DNA from: an uncultured Collinsella sp.
GTDB taxonomy: Bacteria; Actinomycetota; Coriobacteriia; Coriobacteriales; Coriobacteriaceae
DNA length: 64,000 bases
Assembly: GCA_949285915.1 (NCBI GenBank)
Contig: CASDZW010000012.1
Location: 27,992 to 91,991, forward strand
Reading direction: 5' to 3'
Shown here piece after piece: positions 30,347 to 39,257 of this stretch (its first letter is position 1; every line of letters begins with the position of its first letter). The notes beneath the pieces are model-generated. The model did no database searches. It was not told where the DNA came from and saw only the letters and a program-made list of their open reading frames with translations. The position numbers and the translations under genes are program-made.

Positions 30347-31240
30347 ATGGTGTCCCGCAGCATCTCCGACCTCATCCGCTCGCAGTTTGTGCGCGACCTG
30401 CCGCTTGTGATTTTCGGTTGCGCGATTGCGGCGCTCGCAACGGACATGTTTCTCATCCCACACGGCCTCGCCGCGGGCGGCGTGACCGGTATTGCCACCA
30501 TCATCAATGAGCTCGCGGCGCGCCAGGGTATAAACCTGCCCGTAGGTATCCAGACCATCATTATGAACGCTGCCATCATGCTTTTGGTGGTGCGTTCGGG
30601 CGGGGCGCTCTACGCCATCCAGACGGCGACGGGCTTTGTGCTCTTCGGTATCTTCTGCGATCTCTTCGCACCCTTTGTGGTGCCGCTCGCGCATACCGAG
30701 CTTCTGGTGCCCGCGCTTTGGGGCGGCATCATACTGGGTCTGGGCCTTGGCCTCTCCTTCCGCTGCGGCGTGTCGACGGGCGGCTCGGATACCGTTGCGC
30801 AGATCATCGCCCGCAAGTTCTCGCTGCCGCTCGGTTCTACCGTCATGGTGATCGACTGCCTCATCTGCGCGGCGTCCGCCCCGGTCTTCTCGGTTGACAA
30901 CGCCCTTGCCGCGGCACTCTCCATGGTGGTGACCGGCCTTGTGCTCGACCGCGTGGTCGATGGCGGCAACAGCCAGCGCGCTGCCTTCATCATCTCCGAG
31001 CGCTACGAGGAGATCTCGCACGACATCCTCTACGGCCTCGAGCGCGGCGTCACCCGTATCCAGGCGCGCGGTGAGTGGACCGGCGAGGAGCGCCCCATGC
31101 TCTTTGTCATCCTCGACAAGCGCGAGATTCAGATGCTCAAAGCCGTTGTTGCCGAGCACGACAAGAACGCCATCATGGTCATCTCCGACGTGAACGAGGC
31201 GCTCGGCGAGGGCTTTGGCGAACTGGGACAGAGCGTATAG
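30347..31240 (+). CDS. YitT family membrane protein with DUF2179 domain
   Basis: This 297-aa protein has five or six helices with PHGLAAGGVTGIATI and FRCGVSTGGSDTVAQI, both typical of the YitT (DUF161) family. A cytoplasmic DUF2179 domain follows (GLERGVTRIQARG, MLFVILDKREI, NAIMVISDVNEALGEGF). The molecular role of the family is not settled. The ATG has AGAAAGGA nine bases upstream; a 77-codon upstream extension in frame has no such site and crosses the promoter. It is a single-gene unit. Confidence 0.88.
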   Translation: MVSRSISDLIRSQFVRDLPLVIFGCAIAALATDMFLIPHGLAAGGVTGIATIINELAARQGINLPVGIQTIIMNAAIMLLVVRSGGALYAIQTATGFVLFGIFCDLFAPFVVPLAHTELLVPALWGGIILGLGLGLSFRCGVSTGGSDTVAQIIARKFSLPLGSTVMVIDCLICAASAPVFSVDNALAAALSMVVTGLVLDRVVDGGNSQRAAFIISERYEEISHDILYGLERGVTRIQARGEWTGEERPMLFVILDKREIQMLKAVVAEHDKNAIMVISDVNEALGEGFGELGQSV

Positions 31241-31404
31241 TCGGCTTATGAATGGCACGCCCGCCCAAGCTAGCTCACGTTTTGCCGGTTGCACGCAGGT
31301 TGCTCAGGGCTATTTAGAACTACTCAGAACTTCCTAGAGGTGTCTCGACCGTCTTCCTCTCCGCGGTGCTCGGAGATGTGGAGGAAGCGCGTTCGGCCGT
31401 CAGT

Positions 31405-31947
31405 TCAATATCGCGCCTTCCAATAGGCGTTCGCGAGCTCGTGGTACAGAGGCGAGTCGTAGGGGAGGTCGAGCTTGCGGCAGACGATGGGCCCCATGTC
31501 CTCGTAGATGACGGGGTCGGTGCTCAGCCCGATGAGTGTTCCCACGTAGTGTTGTCCGTTGTATTCAAAGTTCCGGCTCTCGACCATGGGGTCAGCGGCA
31601 ACGCTCAGCAACGTGATGAGCCCGAACGCAGCTATCGCAGCTAACCACAAGACCCCGCGACGTACCACGCGTCCCGCGCTTGGACGGACGCCATCGACCG
31701 AACGCCCCGTTACGACGATGGTGCGCGCCAGCATAAAGGCAGCAATCCAGCCGGGCATGTAGATTGATATCGCACGGAAGAACATCGTTCCACAGTAACC
31801 TCCCGCATCAATGGCGGCGCTGATACAGATCCCGAGTACAAAGATGCCGCCGAACCCCAGGGCGGCTGCGGGGAGGCGCTCCTCGCTAAGGAACGGGATT
31901 GTTATCGCCGAGAATGCAACGCAGAGCAGAAATGCGAGCCAAAGCAC
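31405..31947 (-). CDS. Four-helix membrane protein of unknown function
   Basis: This 180-aa protein starts at GTG (VLWLAFLLCVAFSAI) after TAGGAGG. Helices are visible near 1-20, 30-60, 65-90 and 105-125. The last ~55 residues are hydrophilic, ending DSPLYHELANAYWKARY. The family is not recognised. A short leftward frame ends 10 bp upstream, so the two may be co-transcribed. Confidence 0.65.
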   Translation of the reverse strand: MLWLAFLLCVAFSAITIPFLSEERLPAAALGFGGIFVLGICISAAIDAGGYCGTMFFRAISIYMPGWIAAFMLARTIVVTGRSVDGVRPSAGRVVRRGVLWLAAIAAFGLITLLSVAADPMVESRNFEYNGQHYVGTLIGLSTDPVIYEDMGPIVCRKLDLPYDSPLYHELANAYWKARY

Positions 31948-31957
31948 GGTGGGCCTC

Positions 31958-32095
31958 CTATTCCAGCTCAGCCAGCAGGTAGTTTGCCAACGCCCGGCAG
32001 CAAGCGAGATGAAGCGAATCTGGGCCCGTGCCGGAGAATTGGCTGAGCAGACCCCTGGGCAGACCTTCTGGTGTTCTTTCAAGCGTACCATGCAT
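31958..32095 (-). CDS. Possible small protein, 45 codons
   Basis: The frame MHGTLERTPEGLPRGLLSQF ... ALANYLLAELE ends just upstream of the membrane gene and its stop codon supplies that gene's AGGAGG. Its own ribosome-binding site is weak (GCGAGG next to the ATG). It may be a small gene coupled to its neighbour, or a remnant. No family is recognised. Confidence 0.3.
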   Translation of the reverse strand: MHGTLERTPEGLPRGLLSQFSGTGPDSLHLACCRALANYLLAELE

Positions 32096-32219
32096 CCTCG
32101 CATATAGAGTGAGTGTCAAATCATCAACATCTTGATTTCTATGCTGAGCTGGGTTGGTGGGGGGGTTGTGGGTACGCTGCACTATGAGGTGGCTTACCGG
32201 GCAAGGTGGGAGGTGCGGC

Positions 32220-33626
32220 ATGAGCAATCTGACACGGCGCGCTATGGTGGCAGGTACGGGTTTGGGTGCTTTGGCCCTACTTACAGGGTGCACGGGAGGT
32301 GGGCCGGGCGGCTCGGGGTCGGATGCTCCAGCGGGCTCGTGCGGTACTTCTAACGCGACGAAAGCTCAGGACGTGCGCCTCGCGTGGGACGCGCTGCTGT
32401 TGGTTGAGCCAAATGCAGAGGGTGAACCTGCTGGGGAGCCACTTTCTCAGATGGCGCTGTACCTGTACGAAAAGACCAGCAACCTTGTAGCTTGGGGTGA
32501 TGGTGTGCTGGTGGGAGCGGGTGCATCGCTTCTCCACTTCGACCACACGACGGGGGAGGTTCGTACGCGCGTCGAGCTTGCGGCTGACGAAGGCGCCGGC
32601 GTTCTGGGCGACATCATGAGCATCGCGGTCGCGGACAGCCAGGCTTATGTTGCGACATCGGGCGGGTACATCTCCTCCATCGACCTTGCGACCGCCGCGC
32701 AGCGTTGGGCTACGTTGGTGTGTCCAGCACGTTCCACAGGATGGCTTGCACAGGACGCCGATGGCAGCACCGACGACCTGCCGGGAGCATGGCTCTGTCC
32801 CGATGTCGTACTCGCTGATGGTGCCGTTTTCGCTGGCTATTCAAGTTATCAGATGGAGGACGCCTCTACGCTGGCGTGCGTTGAGGCGCCTACAGGTGAG
32901 GTACGTTGGACCCGCCAGCTCGAGGGCCGCTTGGACACCGCGGGCGGCATCGGGTACCCCGTAGCGGTCGATGCGGGCCTTCTCCTGCCCATGCCGGATG
33001 GCTCTGGTCTCGGTCTGCTGAGCATGCAGACGGGCGAGACGCTCGATTTGCTCGAGACGGACAGCCCCATCTACATGGGCCTCACCATGAGCGACGGGGG
33101 CGGGCTGCCGTGTTTCTTCCAGTCCAAGCTCGGTACGCTCTATCGCGTGGATGCGGAGGGTAACGTCCTGGTTGCCGCGAGCGCGCAAGACGCTTGCACG
33201 GATTCCGCCAAACGTGTTCCCTCGGGCGCGCGACCGCTTCTGGCGGACGGACACGTGATCGTGAACGCGGCAACCCAGGATGAAGACGCGAAGCGCTTCG
33301 ACGGGGATTACAATCCGTCGGCAGGGGAGTGCGTGGTCTTTGATGCCGAGACGCTCGAGGTGCTGGAGCGCCACGATGCTCCAGAGATCGAGTCGACGCC
33401 CGTGCGTGTGGGTGAGGGGATGTACTACCTTGGCCGTGCCGGCATTTACCGTACAGCGCTCGAAGACGGCGTCCCCAGCGAGCCCGAGCTCGTTTTCAAC
33501 GCCGAGGGGCGTGACCGCGACGTGTGGGAGCAGCAGCTACTCGCGGCGGACGGCATGCTCTACTTTGTGGGCGGGCCCCACGGCGAGCGGTGGCTGTATG
33601 CCATCGGCCCTGCGGATGATGCTTAA
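32220..33626 (+). CDS. Secreted lipoprotein with beta-propeller (PQQ-like) repeats
   Basis: This 468-aa protein begins MSNLTRRAMVAGTGLGALAL followed by LTGC, so a twin-arginine-like signal with lipobox is likely. Repeating blades are visible: VAWGDGVLVGAGASLLHFDHTT, VADSQAYVATSGGYISSIDLAT, LADGAVFAGYSSYQMEDAST and VGEGMYYLGRAGIYRTA. These match PQQ/WD-type propeller repeats, used for binding or complex assembly. No enzyme motif is seen. GGGAGGTG precedes the ATG. It stands alone between unknown membrane genes. Confidence 0.75.
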   Translation: MSNLTRRAMVAGTGLGALALLTGCTGGGPGGSGSDAPAGSCGTSNATKAQDVRLAWDALLLVEPNAEGEPAGEPLSQMALYLYEKTSNLVAWGDGVLVGAGASLLHFDHTTGEVRTRVELAADEGAGVLGDIMSIAVADSQAYVATSGGYISSIDLATAAQRWATLVCPARSTGWLAQDADGSTDDLPGAWLCPDVVLADGAVFAGYSSYQMEDASTLACVEAPTGEVRWTRQLEGRLDTAGGIGYPVAVDAGLLLPMPDGSGLGLLSMQTGETLDLLETDSPIYMGLTMSDGGGLPCFFQSKLGTLYRVDAEGNVLVAASAQDACTDSAKRVPSGARPLLADGHVIVNAATQDEDAKRFDGDYNPSAGECVVFDAETLEVLERHDAPEIESTPVRVGEGMYYLGRAGIYRTALEDGVPSEPELVFNAEGRDRDVWEQQLLAADGMLYFVGGPHGERWLYAIGPADDA

Positions 33627-33701
33627 GAGAAGGCAAGGTCTTGCAAAAAGGGGAAGGTACCGCGGTTAAGGGGAAACCTCGGGACGTATATTGGAGCTGC
33701 C

Positions 33702-33896
33702 ATGGAGAAGGAAAAGCGTTTTAAGGTGTTCGACGTGGTCGCGATTGTCTGCGGGCTTATCGGTGGGGAAGTAGCGGCAATGCTCTTTGCCCCAAACGGC
33801 CCCACGATTTCGCGCGTTATTGCTTGGTTAATCGGTGCGGTTGTTGTTACCGCACTGGTAGTTGTTGTCGGGTCGCTGCTTCGTCGCGAGTCGTAG
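33702..33896 (+). CDS. Small two-helix membrane protein
   Basis: This 64-aa protein begins with a charged stretch (MEKEKRFKVFDV), has helices near 12-31 and 39-59 and ends LLRRES. The family is unknown. GGAG lies eight bases before the ATG. Confidence 0.5.
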   Translation: MEKEKRFKVFDVVAIVCGLIGGEVAAMLFAPNGPTISRVIAWLIGAVVVTALVVVVGSLLRRES

Positions 33897-33995
33897 GCTA
33901 AGGCCGCATAAGGCAAGTCGAGTCCGTTGCTGTGGCGGCTCAGTGAACGCGTCTCTTGTGCTGCCGGTCTCTCGCGCCGCTGTCCCAAGCGCTTT

Positions 33996-34391
33996 CTATC
34001 GTTTGGTGCGCGTCCAGTACACCGCTGAGAGGCCGAGGACGATGCCAAAGACCAGCGCGCACATTTGGCCGAGCAACATGCCGGAAGCAATGTAGAACAC
34101 GCATAGGGCGGCCGATAGAACGGCAAGCACCGCACCGACCACTTGGCGTGCACGCTCCGGGAGCCGACCGACCACCAGGACGGCGAGGACGAGGGCGAGC
34201 GCGGCGCCGAGGAGATTTGTGGATAGAATCGCCCCGAGGTTGTACGCCTCGTTTGGCGGCTGGAAGTACCAGACGGTCCACCGCACCGCCACCGGCTCGG
34301 TGGCATAGGGCACGGCAAGGCAGACGTATCCCCAGGAAAGCGCAATGGTAAAGGCCTGAGCGGTGCGTTTAAGTGAGGTCGGGAGCTTCAT
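33996..34391 (-). CDS. Four-helix membrane protein of unknown function
   Basis: This 131-aa protein has four hydrophobic helices (near 10-30, 50-72, 82-104 and 106-124) and a short basic end. GGGAGG lies six bases before the ATG, which supports it as a real gene. The function is unknown. It converges with the small two-helix gene. Confidence 0.6.
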   Translation of the reverse strand: MKLPTSLKRTAQAFTIALSWGYVCLAVPYATEPVAVRWTVWYFQPPNEAYNLGAILSTNLLGAALALVLAVLVVGRLPERARQVVGAVLAVLSAALCVFYIASGMLLGQMCALVFGIVLGLSAVYWTRTKR

Positions 34392-34692
34392 GGCAAGCCT
34401 CCCTACAGTCGCAACGTAACCTTATCCGGCTCCTACCCAGCGCGATAGAGGCCATGCAACGGTCCATCGAATAATTCGGCGAGCGCGGGGGGGGGTCACC
34501 GGCAAACGGTTGCCGTGACGGTTCTGTGAACGCGCCTCACACGCCACTCGCGCGCCACGCATGATGAAACGTTATATCGCGCACTGCGACCATTAAATGT
34601 TGGTCGATATGGGATGTGTTTACTAAACATGGCGTCTGAGCTGCTATGATGAGTTGGCTTTTGCCCCAGACCTAACCCAGAGAGGGATGTTC
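34392..34692 (+). promoter_or_regulatory. Transketolase upstream region with promoter and palindromes
   Basis: No gene is seen. The extended -10 TGCTATGAT lies at 34642-34650. Directly upstream is the perfect palindrome TGTTTACTAAACA (34617-34629), positioned where a bound protein would block or adjust the promoter. A second dyad, CGACCA...TGGTCG, lies at 34587-34606. A G-run of ten bases occurs near 34490. Confidence 0.55.
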
Positions 34693-35592
34693 ATGGCAAC
34701 AGATGCACTGAGACAGGCCAGCGCGCGGAGCGACGCGGAGATTGCGCTCATCGCCAACCGCATGCGGCACGACATCATCGAGATGCTGGGGGCTGCGGGC
34801 TCCGGCCATCCGGGCGGCTCGCTCTCGGCGACCGACATTATGGCAACGCTGTTCTACTCCGGCCTCCTCGGCATGGACCCGGCCGACCCCAATAACCCCG
34901 AGCGTGACCGCTTCATCCTCTCCAAGGGACACGCGGCGCCCGCGCTCTACGCGCTCCTCGTCCAGCTCGGCTACATTCCGCATGACGAGATCACGACGCT
35001 TCGCCAGGTTGACAGCCGCCTGCAGGGTCACCCCGACCGCCACGCCTGCCCGGGCGTTGAGGTCTGCACGGGTTCGCTCGGCCAGGGCTTATCGATTGGC
35101 TCTGGTATTGCGCTCGGCTTCAAGCTCGATGCCAAGCGTGACGGCTCCGAGCCGCGCCGCGTCTTTGTGCTCCTTGGCGACGGCGAGATGCAGGAGGGCG
35201 AGAACTGGGAGGCCGCGATGTTTGCGGGCAACCAGGAGCTCGACAACCTCGTCGCCATCGTCGACCTCAACAACCTGCAGATCGACGGCCACGTGACCGA
35301 CGTCAACAACATCGAGCCCGTGGCGGACAAGTTCCGCGCCTTTGGTTGGGAGACCATCGCCGTCGACGGTCACGACATCGCGTCTGTTCGCGCGGCGCTC
35401 GAGGCCGCTGTCGCGGTGAGTGGCAAGCCCGCCGTCATTGTCGCCAAGACTATCAAGGGCAAGGGCGTCTCGTTCATGGAGGACCAGGTAAGCTGGCATG
35501 GCAACGCGCCCTCGCCCGAGCAGACCGAGGTTGCCCTCGCCGAGATCGATGCCGCGTACGAGGCGCTCCTCGCAGCGCAGAAGGAGGCCTAA
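34693..35592 (+). CDS. Transketolase, N-terminal (thiamine-diphosphate binding) subunit
   Basis: This 299-aa half contains the ThDP-binding region of transketolase: GHPGGSLSATDIMATLFYSG, SKGHAAPALYALL, GSLGQGLSIGSGIALGFKL, and GDGEMQEGENWEAAMF with NNLQIDGHVTDV (ThDP/Mg motif). Split transketolases are common in anaerobes. Of two close ATG codons the second has GAGGG six bases upstream. The C-terminal half follows by three bases. Together they serve the pentose phosphate pathway. Confidence 0.95.
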   Translation: MATDALRQASARSDAEIALIANRMRHDIIEMLGAAGSGHPGGSLSATDIMATLFYSGLLGMDPADPNNPERDRFILSKGHAAPALYALLVQLGYIPHDEITTLRQVDSRLQGHPDRHACPGVEVCTGSLGQGLSIGSGIALGFKLDAKRDGSEPRRVFVLLGDGEMQEGENWEAAMFAGNQELDNLVAIVDLNNLQIDGHVTDVNNIEPVADKFRAFGWETIAVDGHDIASVRAALEAAVAVSGKPAVIVAKTIKGKGVSFMEDQVSWHGNAPSPEQTEVALAEIDAAYEALLAAQKEA

Positions 35593-35595
35593 GAC

Positions 35596-36522
35596 ATGGC
35601 TAAGGCAACCCGCGCCGCTTTTGGCGAGACGCTTATCAAGCTCGTTGACGAGGGCCAGGACATCATAGCCGTGGACGCTGACCTCTGCGGTTCCACCACC
35701 ACCGGCGCCTTTGGCAAGGCATATCCTGACCGGCTCGTCGATGTGGGCATCGCCGAGCAGAACATGATCGGTGTGGCGTCCGGCTTGGCGCTCACCGGCC
35801 GCACGGTCTTTACCGGCTCGTTTGCCGTCTTTGGTACGGGCCGCTGCTGGGAGCAGATTCGTAACACCGTCTGCGACTCTGACCTCGACGTCAAGATCTG
35901 CCCCACGCACGCCGGCATCACCGTTGGCCCCGACGGTGCCACCCATCAGGCGCTCGAGGACATCGCGCTCATGCGGGTGCTTCCCGGCATGCGCGTGCTC
36001 GTGCCCGCCGACTATGCGAGCGCCTGCGCGGCGATTCGCGTCGCTGCGTCGACGCCCGGCCCCTTCTACGTGCGCCTGGGTCGCGAGCCTTTGCCTGAGA
36101 TCTACGAGGACGGCTTCACCTGCGACGTGGCCTTTGCCAACGTGGTGCGCGAGGGCGCCGACATCGCCATCATGGCGTGCGGTGTTGAGGTGGCGCACGC
36201 CCTGAAGGCGGCTGAAGAGCTCGCCGCCGAGGGCATCAACGCTGAGGTCGTCGACGTCATGAGCATCCGCCCGCTTGATGATCAGACCCTCATCGCCTCC
36301 GCTTCCAAGTGCGGGCGCGTCCTCACGGTGGAGGAGCACAGCATCTATGGCGGTATGGGTTCCGCCGTGGCAGAGCTTCTTTCTGAGAAGTGCCCTGTGC
36401 CGGTCACCCGTATGGGCATGACGGGCTTTGGCCAGTCGGGCACCGCCGCCGAGCTTCTTTCCTACTACGGCCTCGACGCCGCGGCGATCGCCGCCCGCGT
36501 GCGCGAGCTCTTGGGTAAGTAG
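35596..36522 (+). CDS. Transketolase, C-terminal subunit
   Basis: This 308-aa half supplies the pyrimidine-binding and C-terminal domains. Visible motifs are DADLCGSTTTGAF, VGIAEQNMIGVASGLA (the Glu that activates ThDP), CPTHAGITVGPDGATHQALED, and VEEHSIYGGMGSAVAE. It resembles the DXS/transketolase C-terminal family, but the neighbouring N-terminal half identifies it as transketolase. It is co-translated with its partner, three bases apart. Confidence 0.95.
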   Translation: MAKATRAAFGETLIKLVDEGQDIIAVDADLCGSTTTGAFGKAYPDRLVDVGIAEQNMIGVASGLALTGRTVFTGSFAVFGTGRCWEQIRNTVCDSDLDVKICPTHAGITVGPDGATHQALEDIALMRVLPGMRVLVPADYASACAAIRVAASTPGPFYVRLGREPLPEIYEDGFTCDVAFANVVREGADIAIMACGVEVAHALKAAEELAAEGINAEVVDVMSIRPLDDQTLIASASKCGRVLTVEEHSIYGGMGSAVAELLSEKCPVPVTRMGMTGFGQSGTAAELLSYYGLDAAAIAARVRELLGK

Positions 36523-36591
36523 GCGCGGCTCGTTTTCGGCCCCGGGGCGCCAGCCCTGGAGTTGGCGTGTTGTCCAATATGCAGTATCTCC

Positions 36592-36645
36592 GGCACCTGC
36601 GCCGGCGTGGCACGGTCGCCTCGCCGGCGCAGGTGCCTGTTTGCA
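36592..36645 (+). terminator. Strong hairpin after the transketolase genes
   Basis: A perfect 16-bp stem GGCACCTGCGCCGGCG and its complement closes a 14-nt loop, then TGTTTGC. The T-tract is weak but the stem is very strong, 70 bp past the stop. Confidence 0.65.
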
Positions 36646-36683
36646 GGTGTCTGTCTTGTCCGCCGCCAGCCATCCTCGCCGAG

Positions 36684-36855
36684 ATTGTGTATACCGAAAC
36701 TGTCTGCCCGACCGTCTCGTCCAAATTGTGTATACCTAAACTTTGGCAATGCGACATGAGGAATAACAAAGTCGCAGGTAGAGGTGGTGACACTGAAATC
36801 GGTACAGTGAAATGCTCGAGTTTCACCGTACACAATCTGTTTCGGTGCACACAAT
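36684..36855 (-). repeat. ATTGTGT repeat element, copy A
   Basis: Two direct 16-mers (ATTGTGTATACCGAAA at 36684-36699, ATTGTGTATACCTAAA at 36725-36740) face two inverted ones (36821-36836, 36840-36855). Read on the minus strand its core matches copies B and C (TCTACCTGCGACTTTGT near 36764-36784, then CTCATGTCG). It lies between the transketolase genes and the ftsE promoter. No gene is apparent inside. Confidence 0.75.
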
Positions 36856-36930
36856 TTTGCGGCGCGCGCGTATCGGGCGCGGGCAGATCCGCTCAACTGA
36901 CGCGTGATGCCACCCTTCGGTCTGTGCCGC

Positions 36931-36961
36931 TTGTGTGCAGGCGCTAACACGCTGGTAAAAT
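36931..36961 (+). promoter_or_regulatory. Candidate ftsE promoter
   Basis: TTGTGT and TAAAAT are separated by 19 bp, 42 bases upstream of the GTG start and 75 bp downstream of repeat copy A. Confidence 0.4.
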
Positions 36962-37003
36962 AGTCCCGTCTGTAATTCAAACGCACGACTTGAAGGAGCG
37001 CTT

Positions 37004-38155
37004 GTGGCCAACCACTTCCGCAAACCCGAAGAGGGGCAGGACGAGGTCAGCACGCCGTCAGCGGAACCCGTCGCAGCTTCGCACTTCGCACTTTCAACCG
37101 ATTCCGATGCCGTGGCGGACACTGCCGCCGGGGCGTCGACCGCGCCCGCAGATGCGGCCGATTCCGGTTTTTCCGCTCAACCCGCGGTTAACCCCATGGT
37201 CGGCGGCGCCGCTGCGCCGGGCCCGGATGACACGGGGGCTTTTCTCGCCAGCGCCGGCGTGAGCATTCCCGCCGCGCTGAACGTGCCCGAGATGACCGCC
37301 ATCCCCGAGGTGACGGCCGAGCCCGAGCCCGAGATCACGCCCGACCAGGCCGAGGAGATCGCCGACCTCAACGAGGCTCTCGACGACCCCAACTTCACCA
37401 CGGTCTTTGCACCGGTGGAGTCTGCGCGCAAGCAGGCGCGCGAGGCAGGCGTCGAGCCCGTGATCCTCTTTGAGCACGTCACCAAGGTCTACCCCGCACA
37501 GCCCAACAAGCCCGCGCTCGATGACGTCAACATCGAGATCTATCCGGGCGAGTTCGTCTTCCTCGTCGGTCACTCCGGCTCCGGTAAGACGACCCTTCTG
37601 CGCACCATGACGCGCGACGTCAAGCCCACCTCGGGCCGCGTGCTCGTGGCGGGTCAGGACCTCATGCGCCTGAAGAATCGCAAGGTCCCGTTCTTCCGTC
37701 GCCAGATCGGTACGGTGTTCCAGGACTTCAAGCTTCTGCCCGGCAAGACGGTCTACGAGAACGTCGCCTTCGTACTGCAGTGCATCGGCAAGCCGCGCGG
37801 CGTCATCCGCACGCAGGTACCCGAGGTGCTGCGCCTCGTGGGCCTCGCCGACCAGATGGACTCCATGCCCGACCAGCTCTCCGGCGGTGAGCAGCAGCGC
37901 GTCTCCGTGGCACGCGCCATGGTCAACCGCCCGCCGCTGCTTATCTGCGACGAGCCCACCGGTAACCTCGACCCGGCGATTTCGCTCGGCATCATGAAGC
38001 TGCTCGAGCGCATTAACCGCACGGGCACCACGGTCATCGTGGCGACGCACGACCGCGAGATGGTCGACTCCATGCGCCGTCGCGTTATTTCGCTCGAGGC
38101 GGGCCATGTGGTCCGCGACCAAGAGAGGGGAGGCTACGGCAACTATGGCGCCTAG
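37004..38155 (+). CDS. ftsE: Cell-division ABC ATPase FtsE with long N-terminal extension
   Basis: The C-terminal ~230 residues are FtsE: VILFEHVTKVYP, Walker A GHSGSGKTTLL (near residue 189), FQDFKLLPGKTVYENV, signature LSGGEQQRVSVARA and Walker B LLICDEPTGNLDP. FtsEX controls peptidoglycan hydrolases at the septum. The first ~150 residues are an acidic, Ala/Pro/Glu-rich extension with no recognised fold and are absent from ordinary FtsE (about 230 aa). The GTG start is supported by GAAGGAG five bases upstream, and the extension has the same codon bias as the rest. It overlaps ftsX. Confidence 0.93.
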   Translation: MANHFRKPEEGQDEVSTPSAEPVAASHFALSTDSDAVADTAAGASTAPADAADSGFSAQPAVNPMVGGAAAPGPDDTGAFLASAGVSIPAALNVPEMTAIPEVTAEPEPEITPDQAEEIADLNEALDDPNFTTVFAPVESARKQAREAGVEPVILFEHVTKVYPAQPNKPALDDVNIEIYPGEFVFLVGHSGSGKTTLLRTMTRDVKPTSGRVLVAGQDLMRLKNRKVPFFRRQIGTVFQDFKLLPGKTVYENVAFVLQCIGKPRGVIRTQVPEVLRLVGLADQMDSMPDQLSGGEQQRVSVARAMVNRPPLLICDEPTGNLDPAISLGIMKLLERINRTGTTVIVATHDREMVDSMRRRVISLEAGHVVRDQERGGYGNYGA

Positions 38156-39095
38156 CAATCTCGGCTATTCCCTGCGCGAGGCGGGGAGCCATTTCTTCCG
38201 CAACTGGACCTCTTCGCTCGGTGCGGTCTTCACTATCTTCCTGTCGCTTTTCATCATCGGCCTCTTCATCATCGGCTCCGCGATGATCACCTCGGTCATC
38301 GGCGACATCGAGCAGACGGTCACCATCACCGCCTTCGTGTCCGACGATGCCTCTGACGAGGACATCCAGGCGTTCCGTGATGAGCTCGAGACATGGGACA
38401 ACGTCGCCCACATCGACTTCAAGACCAAGGAGGACGCGCTCGAGGATTACCGCGCGACCATGTCCGACCACGCCGAGGCCACCATCAGCGCGCTCGACGG
38501 CGAGAACCCGCTGCCGCGCTCCTTTGTCATCCAGATGGAGGACTCCTCGCAGGTGGCAGACACCGCGGAGCGCATCAAGAACGACGAGCTCTTCCGCACG
38601 ATCGTCGATGACGACGACCCCGAGGTCGACGACGTCGATGCTGACGTGGATGCCGGCGTGATCTGGGGCCAGGAGGAGGTCAGCGTGCTCTTTGAGGTGA
38701 CTGGCTACATCCGCATCGCTGCCGTGGTGCTCGTGGCGCTTCTCACCTTCATCGCGTTCATCTTCATCAACAACACGATTCGCCTGTCCATCACCGCGCG
38801 TCGCCGCGAGATCGCCATCATGCGTCTCGTGGGTGCGTCGAACGGCTTCATCCGCGGGCCCTTCATTACCGAGGGCGTCATCCAGGCAATCCTGGGCGCG
38901 TTGCTCGCGGTTGGTGCACTCGAGCTTATGCGCAACATCCTCGTGCCGACGGCACAGGCGGCACTTGGCTCGCTCTTCAACATCACCATCCCGCTCGACA
39001 TCTACCTGGTTACCTACGCGGCGCTCGCACTCGTGGGCGTGGTCATTGGCCTCTTTGGTTCTGCCATCGCCATGCGCCGCTACCTCAAGGTGTAG
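38145..39095 (+). CDS. ftsX: Cell-division permease-like protein FtsX
   Basis: This 316-aa protein has the FtsX layout: cytoplasmic N-terminus with SLREAGSHFFRNWTSS, one helix, a large extracytoplasmic loop (about 55-190) including DDDDPEVDDVDADVDAG, then three helices with ARRREIAIMRLVGASNGFIRGPF between them. It forms the membrane part of the FtsEX complex. The start lies inside the end of ftsE (11-bp overlap) with GGGGAGG upstream. The acidic Asp-rich stretch in the outer loop is longer than in most homologues I know. Confidence 0.94.
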   Translation: MAPSNLGYSLREAGSHFFRNWTSSLGAVFTIFLSLFIIGLFIIGSAMITSVIGDIEQTVTITAFVSDDASDEDIQAFRDELETWDNVAHIDFKTKEDALEDYRATMSDHAEATISALDGENPLPRSFVIQMEDSSQVADTAERIKNDELFRTIVDDDDPEVDDVDADVDAGVIWGQEEVSVLFEVTGYIRIAAVVLVALLTFIAFIFINNTIRLSITARRREIAIMRLVGASNGFIRGPFITEGVIQAILGALLAVGALELMRNILVPTAQAALGSLFNITIPLDIYLVTYAALALVGVVIGLFGSAIAMRRYLKV

Positions 39096-39125
39096 CAGAA
39101 CTCGCAAGCTAACAGGTTACGTTTA

Positions 39126-39156
39126 GGGGTCGGGGGCTGCGCTCCCGGCCCCTTTT
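39126..39156 (+). terminator. Terminator after ftsX
   Basis: GGGGTCGGG pairs with CCCGGCCCC around a short loop (one G-T pair), followed by TTTT. It is 30 bp past the stop. Confidence 0.7.
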
Positions 39157-39161
39157 GCAGC

Positions 39162-39198
39162 TTTGGCACATTTGGGGACGGGGTCAAAATGTGCATCT
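39162..39198. repeat. REP-like palindromic unit, copy 2
   Basis: GCACATTT ... AAATGTGC forms an 8-bp stem around the same GGGACGGGGTCA interior seen at 17361-17395. Confidence 0.6.
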
Positions 39199-39257
39199 TC
39201 GCCAGTGGACTGTTTGCTGGTCTTATCCCATAAGACTCGCTAGAGGGGAGGTGCGCC

